Positions 18,876 to 29,385 of a stretch of DNA of 64,000 nt are shown piece by piece. Positions within the stretch are counted from its first letter, which is position 1, and the number at the start of each line of letters is the position of its first letter. The notes below the pieces were generated by a model. The model saw only the letters and a list, made by a program, of their open reading frames with translations. It did no database searches and was not told the origin of the DNA. The position numbers were made by a program, and so were the translations under genes. The DNA lies in NCBI GenBank assembly GCA_963736575.1, contig CAVTPD010000002.1:124001-188000 (forward strand). The letters are read 5' to 3'. This stretch comes from CAVTPD01 sp963736575 (GTDB lineage Bacteria > Bacteroidota > Bacteroidia > Cytophagales > JAAEPT01).

Positions 18876-20419
18876 ATGAAAAAGAACGTATTAATTATGT
18901 GCTTATTAGTAAGCACACAACTTTTTGCACAATTCAATCTTAGACAAATTATTTCCCAGGGAATTACCTTTATGGCAATATGTCTTTTGGTAATTCAACC
19001 GCTATAGATGGTAATACATTAATTGTATCTGTGTATAATAAGGATATTATTTACGTCTATGAAAAAAACAACACAGGTTTTTGGGAGCTTAAACAAGAAA
19101 TTAAACCTAACGATGTTAGTGGGGATAAAAATTTTGGTTACAACTTATCCATCTCTGGAAATACTATTATGGCCGGAGCTAGTAGAGACAACGATGATTT
19201 AGGAGCCGTTTATTTTTTCGAAAGAAATACAGATGGGGTTTGGGAACAAAGCACAAAAATCACTTCACCAGTTCCTTCTTCTTCTTATTCAGATGCCTAT
19301 TGGGGGGGGGCTGAAATTAACATCAATGGAGATGTAGCAACAGCAGGCAGAAACAATGGGCTTAATACAAGTTTTCAGGTTATGGAAAGACAAGCCAACG
19401 ATACTTGGGAAATTACTGGCACTTTAGATGCAGGTACTTCAAACTTTGTTGGCGGAAAAACCACTTATATTTCTGATAATGAAATAATTATACCTGGAAC
19501 CCCCTTGAATATGGCAAAACTATACTCCTTCAGTAGAACCACTAAAAATAGCCAATGGGGAGAAGCCGTAACAATTCCAATAATTCCTGCAAAATCAATA
19601 AATTATTTTGGGTCCTATTTAATGGTTAGTGGCAATACAATGGTTATTGGTTCACCACAGGAAGATATTACAGTTGACGGAAATACCATTACAGCAGCAG
19701 GAAAAGTTTACATTTTTGAGAAAAAAAACGGAATTTGGAGTGAAACATTACAACTACACGCCAACGACCCACACAGCAATGATTATTTTGGCGACATTGT
19801 TGCCATAGAAAACAATACAATAATTATAAGTGCGGCAAATAATGACACCGACCAAAACGATGAAAACAATGTATCTAACGCAGGGGCGGTTTATGTTTTC
19901 AAATATGAAAATAACAACTGGGTTCAAACACAAAAAATTACCGAATTTATCCGCACTGAATCGGATCAGTTTGGGAAATACATTTCTTTAAACAACGGCA
20001 ACTTAGTTGTAGGCACTTACCAAGAAGTACATGTATACACAGAAGACAAAGACTGTATGGGCATAGAATACGGGAAAGCCTTTTATGATGTTTGTAACCA
20101 ATGTGCTGAAGGAACAAGCCACAATGAAGCAACTATACATACCGGTTCTTGTGAAACCATTACTGAAATAACCGAATTTGAGAACAGTATAACTCAAATC
20201 TCTCCTAATCCATTTAACGAAAACGGTTTTAGTATTTCACATACGAACACCAATCTGGAAAGTATTATTATTAGAGACCTTAACGGAAACATTCAGTTTG
20301 AAACCTCTACTATAAATGGACAAGAACAATTTGGCCAACAATTATCAAAAGGAATGTATCTAATTACATTAATATCTTCTGAAGGGAATATTACCACACA
20401 AAAAATTATTAAAGATTAA
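18876..20419 (+). CDS. FG-GAP repeat T9SS-secreted protein, frameshifted near its N-terminus
   Basis: Secreted beta-propeller-like protein. The intact frame runs 18980-20419 (479 residues) with at least six FG-GAP-type repeats (SFGNSTAIDGNTLIVS; FGYNLSISGNTIMAGA; YFGSYLMVSGNTMVIGS; YFGDIVAIENNTIIISA; QFGKYISLNNGNLVVG), each ending in a VYxFE strand. It ends in a T9SS tail (SPNPFNENGFSIS...KGMYLITL). The frame lacks a signal peptide, but the ATG at 18876 opens MKKNVLIMCLLVSTQLFAQFNL in another frame, closed at 19005. Upstream residues FPGNYLYGN in the main frame join it if one base is shifted near 18944-18952. This may be a disrupted gene, a sequencing error, or a phase-variable site. A nine-G run at 19302-19310 lies inside the coding part. 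Confidence 0.7.
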
Positions 20420-20428
20420 CATTGTTTT

Positions 20429-20472
20429 AAATTGGTGTTTCTAAAATATGAAATACAGAAACACCAATTTTA
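20429..20472 (+). terminator. Terminator after the FG-GAP gene
   Basis: A perfect 14-bp stem (AAATTGGTGTTTCT and complement) with a 14-base loop ends in a T-rich stretch. Confidence 0.85.
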
Positions 20473-20646
20473 TTTAGCTTACTTTTTTTTGGTTGAAAAA
20501 CCATTTTTAATCTAACTAAGGCTCTAATCAAAAAAACATTCACCTAATTTTCTTCTTGATTATTTAATATACAATTGATTTTAAGTTTCCAAAGCTTCCC
20601 TTTTTAAAATTTAGATTTACCCACCAAAATCAAATAAATCTAAATT

Positions 20647-23600
20647 ATGTTTAAAAATTTACTACTCACATTTAGTGTTTTGCTGCTAGGAGCCTCGTTC
20701 TCCTTAGCGCAAACCACTATTTCTGTACCCATACTTTCTGGTACAGACGATGCTGAAGAAGTCGGGCCAAGCGGACACGATGGTTCTAACAGACCTACCG
20801 GAGAGCTAGACCTTACAAGCTCAGATCTAGAAATCACAGACGATGTTTCATGGAATGGAGCCGGTCAAATCCTTGGTTTACGTTTCACCAATATTAGTAT
20901 ACCAAACGGTGCGTTAATAACAAGTGCTCATGTAGAGTTCGTTTCTAAAAGTGATGAAGCCGATGCTGCATCTTTCACTATCAAAGGAGAAGCATCAGAC
21001 AATGCACTTACTTTTGAAAACACAGTAAACAACATTAGCATAAGAAGCACAACCAACGCTTCTGTTGATTGGAATAATGCTGAAGCGTGGACAGCTGGGG
21101 AAACCTACAACACTCCAGATGTTTCTTCCTTAATCCAAGAAGTAGTAGACAGAGAAGCATGGACTAACGGAAATGCGCTTTCGTTACTAATAACTGGAAC
21201 AGGTGTTAGAAGAGCTTTTTCTTATGACAACTCTGCTGAGACGGCCCCTAAGTTAGTGGTTAACTACATCACAGCTAACGTAATAAACACTGCTATCTTA
21301 GCTTCATCAGACGATGCAGAGGAAGTTGTGAATCCGGACAATACTAACCCTGTAGGTTTTATTGATCTTGGTAGTTCCGATATAGAATTAGTAGATGATA
21401 ACACTTGGAACGGTAAAGCACAAAACGTAGGGTTACGCTTTACTAATCTTGATATTCCTAAAGGTGCCGCAATCATTAGCGCTCATATAGAATTCACATC
21501 AAAGTATAACGATGAAGCGGAAGCAACTTCTGTAATTTTTAAAGCGGAGGACATAAACAACTCTCCTACTTTCACAAGTGAATCTATGAACATCAGCTCC
21601 AGAACTACTACTACAACTATGGTAGAATGGAACGATATTCCTCAATGGACCACTCAAGGCGGAAAATATAAATCCCCTAACTTATCCATCTTATTTGAAG
21701 AGGTTGTAGCAAAAGAAGATTGGGCTAACGGAAATGCAATTTCAATAATTGTTACAGGTTCAGGTGAAAGAACTGCATATTCTTTCGATAATTCTGCTGA
21801 AACTGCTCCTAGACTAATACTGAAGTATATTCCACAAGCTATGGTTAGCGCTCAGATTCTTGCCTCTTCAGACGATGCAGAAGAAGTTGTTAATCCAGAT
21901 AATACAAACCCAGTAGGTTTTATTGACCTTGCTAGTTCAGATATAGAATTAGTAGATGACAATACTTGGAACGGTAAAGGACAAAATGTTGGTCTACGTT
22001 TTGCCAACTTAGATATTCCACAAGGAGCAATTATTACAAAAGCATATCTTGAATTTACCTCTAAGTACAGCGATGAAGCAGAAGCTACCTCACTTGTTTT
22101 AAAAGCAGAAGCTTCGGACAATGCTACAACCTTTACAAGTGAGTCAATGAACATAAGTTCAAGAACTACTACTAATAACTTGGTTGAATGGAATGATATT
22201 CCACAATGGACCACTCAAGGTGGAAAATACACATCCCCAGATTTATCTTCTATTATAGGAGAAGTGGTTGCCAGAGAAGGCTGGGCAAACGGGAATGCAA
22301 TTTCTATACTTGTCACAGGTTCCGGTGAAAGAACGGCTTATTCGTTTGATAACTCTGCTGAAACTGCACCTAAACTATACATTGAATATTTACAAGGTGA
22401 AATCACATATTCTCCTGAATTAGTTAATGACATTCCTAACGAAACCATTAAAACAGGTTGGAATTACGAAATCGACGTAAGACCTTTCTTCAGAGACTTA
22501 GACAGTGAATTAGAATTTAAAGCTACTTCAATTTTTGGCGCTGGTTTACCTACAGGACTATTATTAAACAATGGTATTCTTTCTGGTTCTATAGCTGAAG
22601 CAGGTGTTTACCCAATTGAAGTCTGGGCAAAAAGCGATGGCGATTCTATCTCGGACATGTTTGTTTTAACGGTAGAGCCCAACCAAACTAGAATGTTAGA
22701 AGTTCTTGGTTCTTTAAAATTAGGGGCATTTGATGAAGGTGCTGCTGAAATATCAGCTTACGATCCTGCTTCTAAAAAGCTTTTTGTTACCAATGCCGAG
22801 ATGAAAACGATCGATATCATTGATATGACGGATCCATCAAACTTAAGCAAATTAAGCAGTATAAATTTACCAGCCGGAACGGGTGGCGTAAACTCAGTAG
22901 CTTCTTTCAATGGATTAATCGTTGCCGCTTACGAAGCAGAAAATAAGCAAAACAACGGTTTTGTATATGCTTATGATGCAAACGGTGTGGAACAATGGAA
23001 CGTAACGGTGGGTGCATTGCCAGACATGGTTACTTTCAACGAAGACGGTTCTAAAATTATAGTAGCCAACGAAGGTGAACCTAATGACGATTACACCGTT
23101 GACCCAGAAGGTACGGTTTCAATTATTGATGTAGCAACCCAAGCGGTTTCTACAGCAGATTTTACCGCTTTCAACGGACAAGAGGCAACATTGGCTTTAA
23201 CCGGGGTTCGTGTTTTCGGACCAAATGCTTCTGTTTCGCAAGATTTCGAACCAGAATACATTACCATTAAAGGCAATAAGGCTTATGTAACGCTTCAGGA
23301 AAATAATGCCATTGCGGTAATTGATATAGAAACGGCTACAGTAGAATCGGTTAAAGGACTTGGTTTTAAAAATCATAGCTTACCGGGTAATGGACTTGAC
23401 GTTCCAGAAACAGAATTCATAAGCATTTCTAACTGGCCGTTTATGGGTGCTTACATGCCCGATGCTATTGCTAGTTACGAAGCAAATGGAAAAACCTATT
23501 TAGTTACGGCTAACGAAGGTGATTCTAGAGATTACGCTGGTTACAGCGAAGAGTCTGAAATTGGTGACATTACATTAGATCCTTCGGTTTTCCCTAATGC

Positions 23601-26600
23601 CGATATGATTCAGGAATATGCTAGCGGTCTAAAAATCACTACCGCCAACGCAGATACCAACTCAAACGGTGAATACAGAACCATAAACACATTTGGTGCT
23701 CGTTCATTTACCATCTGGGATGCCGAAACAGGAACAGTTGTTTACGACAGTGGTGACGATTTAGAGCAAATCACAGGTTCACTTTATCCTGAAAACTTCA
23801 ACGCTTCCAATACTAATTTCAGCTTTAAAAACAGAAGTGACGACAAAGGTCCTGAACCAGAATCGGTAACTATTGGTATGGTAGACGGTGTACCGCATGC
23901 TTTCATTGGTTTAGAAAGAATTGGTGGTATTATGGTGTACAACATCTCTAACCCGGCAGCTCCGGAATTTGTGGAATATTTCAACAACAGAAATTTTGAT
24001 GCTGCTGACGAAGAATCTCTGGAAGCTGGTGATAGTGGGCCAGAAGGAATTATTTTTATTCCTGCGGCTGACAGCCCAATTGCAACGGATATGATTGTGG
24101 TTTCTAACGAAATCAGCGGAACAGTTACCGCTTACTCTATTGGTCAAGCACAACAACCGTTTACCTTAAACATCTTTCACAATAATGATGGTGAATCTAA
24201 GCTTATAGCCGATACGATCACTTATTTAGGGGAAAGAATTCCTGCCGGAAGTATTAGCCAATTCAAACAAACCTTGGAAGACCAAAGAGCTGAAGCCAGA
24301 AACAGAGGCTACGAATCCATCTTGCTTTCTTCGGGAGATAACTTCTTAGCCGGTTTAGAATACAACGCTGGTGTGGCCAACGGTGTTTATTACGATGCCG
24401 TTGCTATGGATTCTATGCATTACGATGCTATTGACTTAGGAAACCATGACTTTGATTTTGGCACACAAGTTTTAGCAGAATACATCAACACGTTTGATGT
24501 AAACAAAACCCCTTATCTAAGCTCAAATCTAGGTTTCTCAAACGTTCCTGAATTACAAGCTTTAGTGGAAAGCGGAAGAATTAAGTCGAGTACAATCATT
24601 GAAAGAGACGGTGAATTTATTGGTGTTGTGGGTTTAACTACGCCTCTATTACCTACTATCTCTAGTCCGGGTAACACCGTTGTTTCAGAAGCTATTATTG
24701 ATTCTGTTCAAAAAGAAGTGGACCTATTAACAGGTGCCGGTGTTAACAAAATCATCTTAATTAGCCACTTACAAGGTTTGGCTGAAGATTTTGATCTTGC
24801 TAAAGAACTTACTGGTATTGATATTATGATAGCTGGTGGTGGTGACGAACTATTATCAAACGATCCTAACTTGGGCGCTCCTTATAATATTACGGCAGTA
24901 GACAGTTACCCAATTACTACTCAAGACAAGGATGGTAAAAATGTATACATAATTACTACACCAGGTAGTTACCGTTATTTAGGTAATTTATTGATTGACT
25001 TTAACGATGCGGGTGAAGTAACGCGTGTTTACGAAACCAATCCAATCTTAGTTAAAGGCGCTTACGACCCTACGCTTTTGGCTAACATAGAAGAGCCTAT
25101 TTTAGACTACATCGGTAATCTTTCTACCAACGTTATTGCATTTGTAGAAGATACCCTTGATTTCCGAAGAGAAACCCTACGTGGTGCTGAATCTAACGGT
25201 GGTAACCTTTTTGCTGATGCTGTTCTTTACCAAGCGAAAAAGAACCATGCTAATTTCGGTGTTAAAGAACCACAAGTAGCTATTCAAAATTCGGGAGGTT
25301 TACGAATTGAAGCCTTGATTAAAGAAGGAAACTTTACCGAAGACCTTACGTATAAAATTGCTGCCTTCGATAATATTGTTTCCGTAGTGGAAGACATTGC
25401 TCCAGAGAAATTCTTAGCATTAATGGAACACGGTGTGGCTAACGCTCCGGCTTTAGACGGTAGATTCCCGCAGATTGCAGGTTTTGAGATTGTTTACGAC
25501 CAAGCCGCAGAAGCAGGAAATAGAATTCAGTCTATAAAATTAGACGATGGTACTATGATTGTTGAAAACAGCGAAGTAGTAACGGGTGCGCCTGCTATTA
25601 CATTAGCTACAATCAACTTTACAGCTGGTGGTGGTGACGGTTATCCGTTTGCTCCTTTAGAGTACACTACCTTAGGTGCTACCTACCAACAAGCTTTCTT
25701 AAACTACTTAACAGCTGAAGACGGTTTAGACAGTTTAGTAACGGAAGCCATGTATCCGTACGATGAAGAACCTACTAGAATAAAGTTTTTTGTTACGGAA
25801 ACGGAAGCCGTTGATGAAATAGACGAAGACTTTGCAGCTTGCCCTGACATTGCAGAAGGATGGGTTGAATACAATTCTGATGCTGATCTAATTTATTGTG
25901 ATGGTGGTGCTGTTGCATTTAACGGTTACAGTGTTGGTGCTGGTACTAGCTGGTTAATCGCTCCAAAAGTTAAGATTGAAGACGGGTATGTACTATCTTT
26001 CGAAAAATCATTATTGTACGGAGGTCCTAATCCAGAACTTGTTTACTCTTCGGATTATACTGGTTTAGGTGATCCTAACTCCGCTACATGGACAACATTT
26101 ACAGAAGGAACAAATCTGATATCTTCCGGTACAGGTAGTTTAGTAGAAACGGGAGATCTTGAGTTATCTACGATTTCTGATGAAGCCGTTTACTTCGCTT
26201 TTAGATATACTTCAAACGGCACAAGTAGTGGACAAAGCAAATTATTTAAAATAGATAATTTCAAAGTTTCGGCTCCAGTTGTTATCCCTACGATCGGTTA
26301 CAAATCTATTCCAGAACTACAAGGTTCTGGTGCTGAGTCTCCATTTGATAACAGTAAAATAGAAACAGCCGGTATTGTTACTAAGAACTTTAGTGGTGAC
26401 GCTTATTCAGGTGCTGGTTTTAATGCCAATATGGACGGATTCTTTATCCAGGATGTAGACGGTGACGGGGATGCTTCAACTTCGGATGGTATTTATGTTT
26501 ACTCGGACGCTACTGTATCTGTTGGTGACTCGGTTTACATCATTGGTGTAGTAGAAGAAATGTTCGGCCAAACACAAATTGGTGACGTAGAAAGTGTAGA

Positions 26601-28260
26601 TGTAAAAGCAAGTAACAAAATGTTACCAAATCATACTGAAATAACACTTCCTTTAAGTTCGCAAAACGAATTTGAAAAGTACGAAGGTATGTTGGTGAAA
26701 TTCATAGAAGCACTTTACGTTACTGAAAACAGAAACGTAGACAACTTTGGTGAAGTGAGACTTTCGGCAGATGGCATCATGATGAAGTCTACAAACGTTT
26801 TAGACCCTAACGACGCAGATGTAACCGGTACTTCTTCAGACGGTTTGTCAAATGTTGCTGCTGTTCTAGCTCATACTGCTGAAAACAAAGCCAAAAGCTT
26901 TGTGTTAGAGGATAACCGTTCCGGTTCAAACAACTTGCCTATTCCGTTTCTTTCTTCTGAAGGAAATATTAGAGCAGGTTCTTATACCAACGGTCAGTTA
27001 GACGGTATACTTTCTTACGGTTTTAGCGAATACCGCTTACACCCTATCACAGTTCCTTCGTTTACTTATAACGAAAGAGAAGAAGCGCCTGAATTTACCG
27101 ACGCCAGCTTGAAAGTAGCTTCATTCAATGTACTGAACTACTTTAACGGTGATGGTATGGGAGACTATTCTGGCAACAGCCGTGGTACTAAAGATGCTGC
27201 TTTATTTGCTAAACAATCTGAAAAAATTGTTCAGGCTTTAGTTGAAATTGATGCTGACGTAGTTGGCTTAATGGAAATTGAAAACGACGAAACCGGTGAC
27301 AAGAGCGCTATGAAAACCTTAACCGACAGCTTAAACGCTAAACTTGGTTCTGAAGTTTATGCTTATGTTGAAACCGGTAGAGTAGCTAGAGCAGATAATT
27401 CTGCTGACGAAATCAAGAATGGTTTCTTGTACAAAACGTCTACCATAGAATTGGTTGGTGATTACGCTATTTTGAACAACAGTGTATTCCCTTCATACAA
27501 AGACGAAAGCAGCCGACCAGCTATTGCACAAACGTTCCGAGAAATTGCAACGGATGAGCTTTTCACTGCTGTAGTAAACCACTTAAAATCGAAAGGTTCT
27601 TCTTGCAGTGGCGATGCTGATATGAACGACGATCAAGGAAACTGTAACGAGTCTAGAAGACAAGCCGCTGGTGCTATTGCAGCTTGGTTAGACACAGACC
27701 CTACTGGTTCTGGCGATACCGACTTCTTAATTATGGGTGACTTAAACTCCTATGCACAAGAAGACCCAATTGATACCTTAAGAGCTATGGGTTATGCAAC
27801 ACTAACAGAAAACACAGACTATACCTATGTTTTTGATGGTGAACACGGTTCTTTAGACCACGCTTTAGCCAACGATGACTTAAAGAAACAAGTTGTTGAA
27901 ACAAAAGTATGGCACATAAATTCAGTAGAGCCGGATTTCTTAGCCTATGATGGTTTAGCCAGTAAATACACCAATGATGCTTTCCGTTCTTCTGACCATG
28001 ACCCGGTTGTTATTGGTCTTAAGTTAGGTGATGTTACTGTTGGTACTGAATTAGACCTTTTAACTAATGAAATAACGGCTTATCCTAATCCTTCTAATGG
28101 TGTGGTGAATTTCTCTCAATCAGTTTCTGCCACTATCTACAACCAAGTAGGTATGTTAGTAACTGAATTTGAAAATGAAACTTCGGTTACCTTAGAAGAA
28201 AAAGGATTATACATTATTAAATTCAGCAATGGAAAAACTACAAAAGTGGTGATCAAATAA
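20647..28260 (+). CDS. Giant secreted 5'-nucleotidase/nuclease with T9SS sorting tail
   Basis: Protein of 2537 residues with a signal peptide (FKNLLLTFSVLLLGASFSLAQ). Order of parts: three tandem about 188-residue beta domains (about 22-585, each with DDAEEV and ExTAPKLxxxY), a cadherin-like segment (about 590-675), a choice-of-anchor-I-type beta-propeller (about 680-1165), a calcineurin-like metallophosphatase of the 5'-nucleotidase type (about 1170-1480; HNNDGES, SSGDNFLAG, DLGNHDFDFG), its 5'-nucleotidase C-domain (about 1510-1700; AIQNSGGLR), a choice-of-anchor-J-like domain (about 1725-1870), an OB-like region, an endonuclease/exonuclease/phosphatase domain (about 2150-2455; SFNVLNYF, LMEIEND, SDHDPVV) and a T9SS tail (YPNPSNGVVNFS). 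It probably degrades extracellular nucleic acids and releases phosphate and nucleosides at the cell surface. Confidence 0.9.
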   Translation: MFKNLLLTFSVLLLGASFSLAQTTISVPILSGTDDAEEVGPSGHDGSNRPTGELDLTSSDLEITDDVSWNGAGQILGLRFTNISIPNGALITSAHVEFVSKSDEADAASFTIKGEASDNALTFENTVNNISIRSTTNASVDWNNAEAWTAGETYNTPDVSSLIQEVVDREAWTNGNALSLLITGTGVRRAFSYDNSAETAPKLVVNYITANVINTAILASSDDAEEVVNPDNTNPVGFIDLGSSDIELVDDNTWNGKAQNVGLRFTNLDIPKGAAIISAHIEFTSKYNDEAEATSVIFKAEDINNSPTFTSESMNISSRTTTTTMVEWNDIPQWTTQGGKYKSPNLSILFEEVVAKEDWANGNAISIIVTGSGERTAYSFDNSAETAPRLILKYIPQAMVSAQILASSDDAEEVVNPDNTNPVGFIDLASSDIELVDDNTWNGKGQNVGLRFANLDIPQGAIITKAYLEFTSKYSDEAEATSLVLKAEASDNATTFTSESMNISSRTTTNNLVEWNDIPQWTTQGGKYTSPDLSSIIGEVVAREGWANGNAISILVTGSGERTAYSFDNSAETAPKLYIEYLQGEITYSPELVNDIPNETIKTGWNYEIDVRPFFRDLDSELEFKATSIFGAGLPTGLLLNNGILSGSIAEAGVYPIEVWAKSDGDSISDMFVLTVEPNQTRMLEVLGSLKLGAFDEGAAEISAYDPASKKLFVTNAEMKTIDIIDMTDPSNLSKLSSINLPAGTGGVNSVASFNGLIVAAYEAENKQNNGFVYAYDANGVEQWNVTVGALPDMVTFNEDGSKIIVANEGEPNDDYTVDPEGTVSIIDVATQAVSTADFTAFNGQEATLALTGVRVFGPNASVSQDFEPEYITIKGNKAYVTLQENNAIAVIDIETATVESVKGLGFKNHSLPGNGLDVPETEFISISNWPFMGAYMPDAIASYEANGKTYLVTANEGDSRDYAGYSEESEIGDITLDPSVFPNADMIQEYASGLKITTANADTNSNGEYRTINTFGARSFTIWDAETGTVVYDSGDDLEQITGSLYPENFNASNTNFSFKNRSDDKGPEPESVTIGMVDGVPHAFIGLERIGGIMVYNISNPAAPEFVEYFNNRNFDAADEESLEAGDSGPEGIIFIPAADSPIATDMIVVSNEISGTVTAYSIGQAQQPFTLNIFHNNDGESKLIADTITYLGERIPAGSISQFKQTLEDQRAEARNRGYESILLSSGDNFLAGLEYNAGVANGVYYDAVAMDSMHYDAIDLGNHDFDFGTQVLAEYINTFDVNKTPYLSSNLGFSNVPELQALVESGRIKSSTIIERDGEFIGVVGLTTPLLPTISSPGNTVVSEAIIDSVQKEVDLLTGAGVNKIILISHLQGLAEDFDLAKELTGIDIMIAGGGDELLSNDPNLGAPYNITAVDSYPITTQDKDGKNVYIITTPGSYRYLGNLLIDFNDAGEVTRVYETNPILVKGAYDPTLLANIEEPILDYIGNLSTNVIAFVEDTLDFRRETLRGAESNGGNLFADAVLYQAKKNHANFGVKEPQVAIQNSGGLRIEALIKEGNFTEDLTYKIAAFDNIVSVVEDIAPEKFLALMEHGVANAPALDGRFPQIAGFEIVYDQAAEAGNRIQSIKLDDGTMIVENSEVVTGAPAITLATINFTAGGGDGYPFAPLEYTTLGATYQQAFLNYLTAEDGLDSLVTEAMYPYDEEPTRIKFFVTETEAVDEIDEDFAACPDIAEGWVEYNSDADLIYCDGGAVAFNGYSVGAGTSWLIAPKVKIEDGYVLSFEKSLLYGGPNPELVYSSDYTGLGDPNSATWTTFTEGTNLISSGTGSLVETGDLELSTISDEAVYFAFRYTSNGTSSGQSKLFKIDNFKVSAPVVIPTIGYKSIPELQGSGAESPFDNSKIETAGIVTKNFSGDAYSGAGFNANMDGFFIQDVDGDGDASTSDGIYVYSDATVSVGDSVYIIGVVEEMFGQTQIGDVESVDVKASNKMLPNHTEITLPLSSQNEFEKYEGMLVKFIEALYVTENRNVDNFGEVRLSADGIMMKSTNVLDPNDADVTGTSSDGLSNVAAVLAHTAENKAKSFVLEDNRSGSNNLPIPFLSSEGNIRAGSYTNGQLDGILSYGFSEYRLHPITVPSFTYNEREEAPEFTDASLKVASFNVLNYFNGDGMGDYSGNSRGTKDAALFAKQSEKIVQALVEIDADVVGLMEIENDETGDKSAMKTLTDSLNAKLGSEVYAYVETGRVARADNSADEIKNGFLYKTSTIELVGDYAILNNSVFPSYKDESSRPAIAQTFREIATDELFTAVVNHLKSKGSSCSGDADMNDDQGNCNESRRQAAGAIAAWLDTDPTGSGDTDFLIMGDLNSYAQEDPIDTLRAMGYATLTENTDYTYVFDGEHGSLDHALANDDLKKQVVETKVWHINSVEPDFLAYDGLASKYTNDAFRSSDHDPVVIGLKLGDVTVGTELDLLTNEITAYPNPSNGVVNFSQSVSATIYNQVGMLVTEFENETSVTLEEKGLYIIKFSNGKTTKVVIK
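20713..22400 (+). repeat. Three tandem about 560-bp coding repeats
   Basis: Equivalent points (the codons before GACGATGC) lie at 20734, 21301 and 21862, giving periods of 567 and 561 bases. Copies two and three are nearly identical at protein level over long stretches (SSDDAEEVVNPDNTNPVGF; DDNTWNGK), while copy one is more diverged, implying a recent duplication of the second unit. Confidence 0.85.
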
Positions 28261-28285
28261 GCTGAACTATTTTTCTATATAATTG

Positions 28286-28317
28286 AAAAGGCCACCCGTT
28301 TGGGTGGCCTTTTTTTT
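28286..28317 (+). terminator. Terminator after the giant nuclease gene
   Basis: A 12-bp perfect stem (AAAAGGCCACCC and complement), GTTT loop and a T run. It could also stop the convergent TerB-like gene. Confidence 0.9.
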
Positions 28318-28338
28318 GTTTTAGTAATGTTTCGGTTA

Positions 28339-28710
28339 TTAAATCCACCAATTATTAATCTCTTTATCAAATTCTGTTCTGGATAACTCCTTTTCCGCAA
28401 ACTCATCAACAAAGCGGGGTTTAATACCCAACTGAGAAGCTAAATCCATACAAAAATTCAATTCCATTTCATCTAGATGCTCGTCTGCATTCATTAACTG
28501 AAAAGCCAGATACATCATTTCTACTCTGTCTTTTATTTTGTAAGGCTCCATCTTCTCCGGATTATCTTCCAGCATGGTAAATTCTTTTGGATTCAATCTA
28601 AGCTCTTTCATCAAATCCATTAACATGGCTTTTTCGGTTACATGAAATTGACCGTCAATTTTTGCCAGGTTAATTAAAATATTCAATTTTCTTTTTAGTG
28701 ACCTTTCCAT
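28339..28710 (-). CDS. TerB-like helical protein
   Basis: Cytosolic protein of 123 residues, all helical. LAKIDGQFHVTEKAMLMDLMKEL and the second copy-like segment FQLMNADEHLDEMELNFCMDLASQLG are the two acidic helix pairs of the TerB (tellurite-resistance B) fold, a metal-binding module of unclear role. No other ter genes are near. Confidence 0.75.
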   Translation of the reverse strand: MERSLKRKLNILINLAKIDGQFHVTEKAMLMDLMKELRLNPKEFTMLEDNPEKMEPYKIKDRVEMMYLAFQLMNADEHLDEMELNFCMDLASQLGIKPRFVDEFAEKELSRTEFDKEINNWWI

Positions 28711-28816
28711 AGTGTTGAAATTAAAAACTGTACAAAGCCATTAATCCTATACCCTTTTCAATTATAGAATAAGGCAAGCCCTATGCCAGAAAAAAACCAG
28801 TATCAAATCTATGTGA

Positions 28817-29299
28817 TTATTCCCTCCCTACATCCCCTAAAAACTCGTGGGCTCTGTCGTTAGAAACCAGCAACTCATAACGTGTTGTAGCTCCTTTTCT
28901 ATCCAGTTGAACATAGTTTTTCTTTCCCGCTAATTGCGGAATTAAAGCCCTAAACCATGCCCACCACGGATAATAACCAGTTTGATTGGTTAAAATATTA
29001 AACCGAACTTGATTGTAATCCACCTGAAAATGTTCCCCGTTATTAAAATTGAAATAGAGATCTGATTTTTCGATTTTAAGTTGACCAATAACCGTATGTC
29101 CTTTGGTAATTGTCATAATTAAACCACAAACAAAAGCTACACTCATTAGTAATAATGTTACGTAGTCGGATGAAATCTGAAATTCATTTTTCAGATACGA
29201 TTCTAAAAAAACAGAAACACAGCCTAATGTTACAAAAGTGATAAACAACCAACTCACAGCTTTCCTTAACCCTGTTCTTTCAATAATTTTAATTGTCAT
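28817..29299 (-). CDS. Two-helix membrane protein, PH-like cytosolic part
   Basis: Protein of 160 residues with two hydrophobic helices (about 15-35 and 45-65) and a C-terminal soluble part with alternating strands (GQLKIEKSDLYFNFNNGEHFQVDYNQVRF). This is the general look of small membrane PH-like proteins. I do not recognise a named family. It is on the same strand as the TerB-like gene, about 106 bases upstream of it, and need not share its transcript. Confidence 0.6.
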   Translation of the reverse strand: MTIKIIERTGLRKAVSWLFITFVTLGCVSVFLESYLKNEFQISSDYVTLLLMSVAFVCGLIMTITKGHTVIGQLKIEKSDLYFNFNNGEHFQVDYNQVRFNILTNQTGYYPWWAWFRALIPQLAGKKNYVQLDRKGATTRYELLVSNDRAHEFLGDVGRE

Positions 29300-29385
29300 A
29301 ATTCTAAACCAATTGGTATTTAATTAGAAACAAATGAATGGCATTATTAGTTTAGATTAAAAAACTAGTTGGTTTTAGAAGTCCG

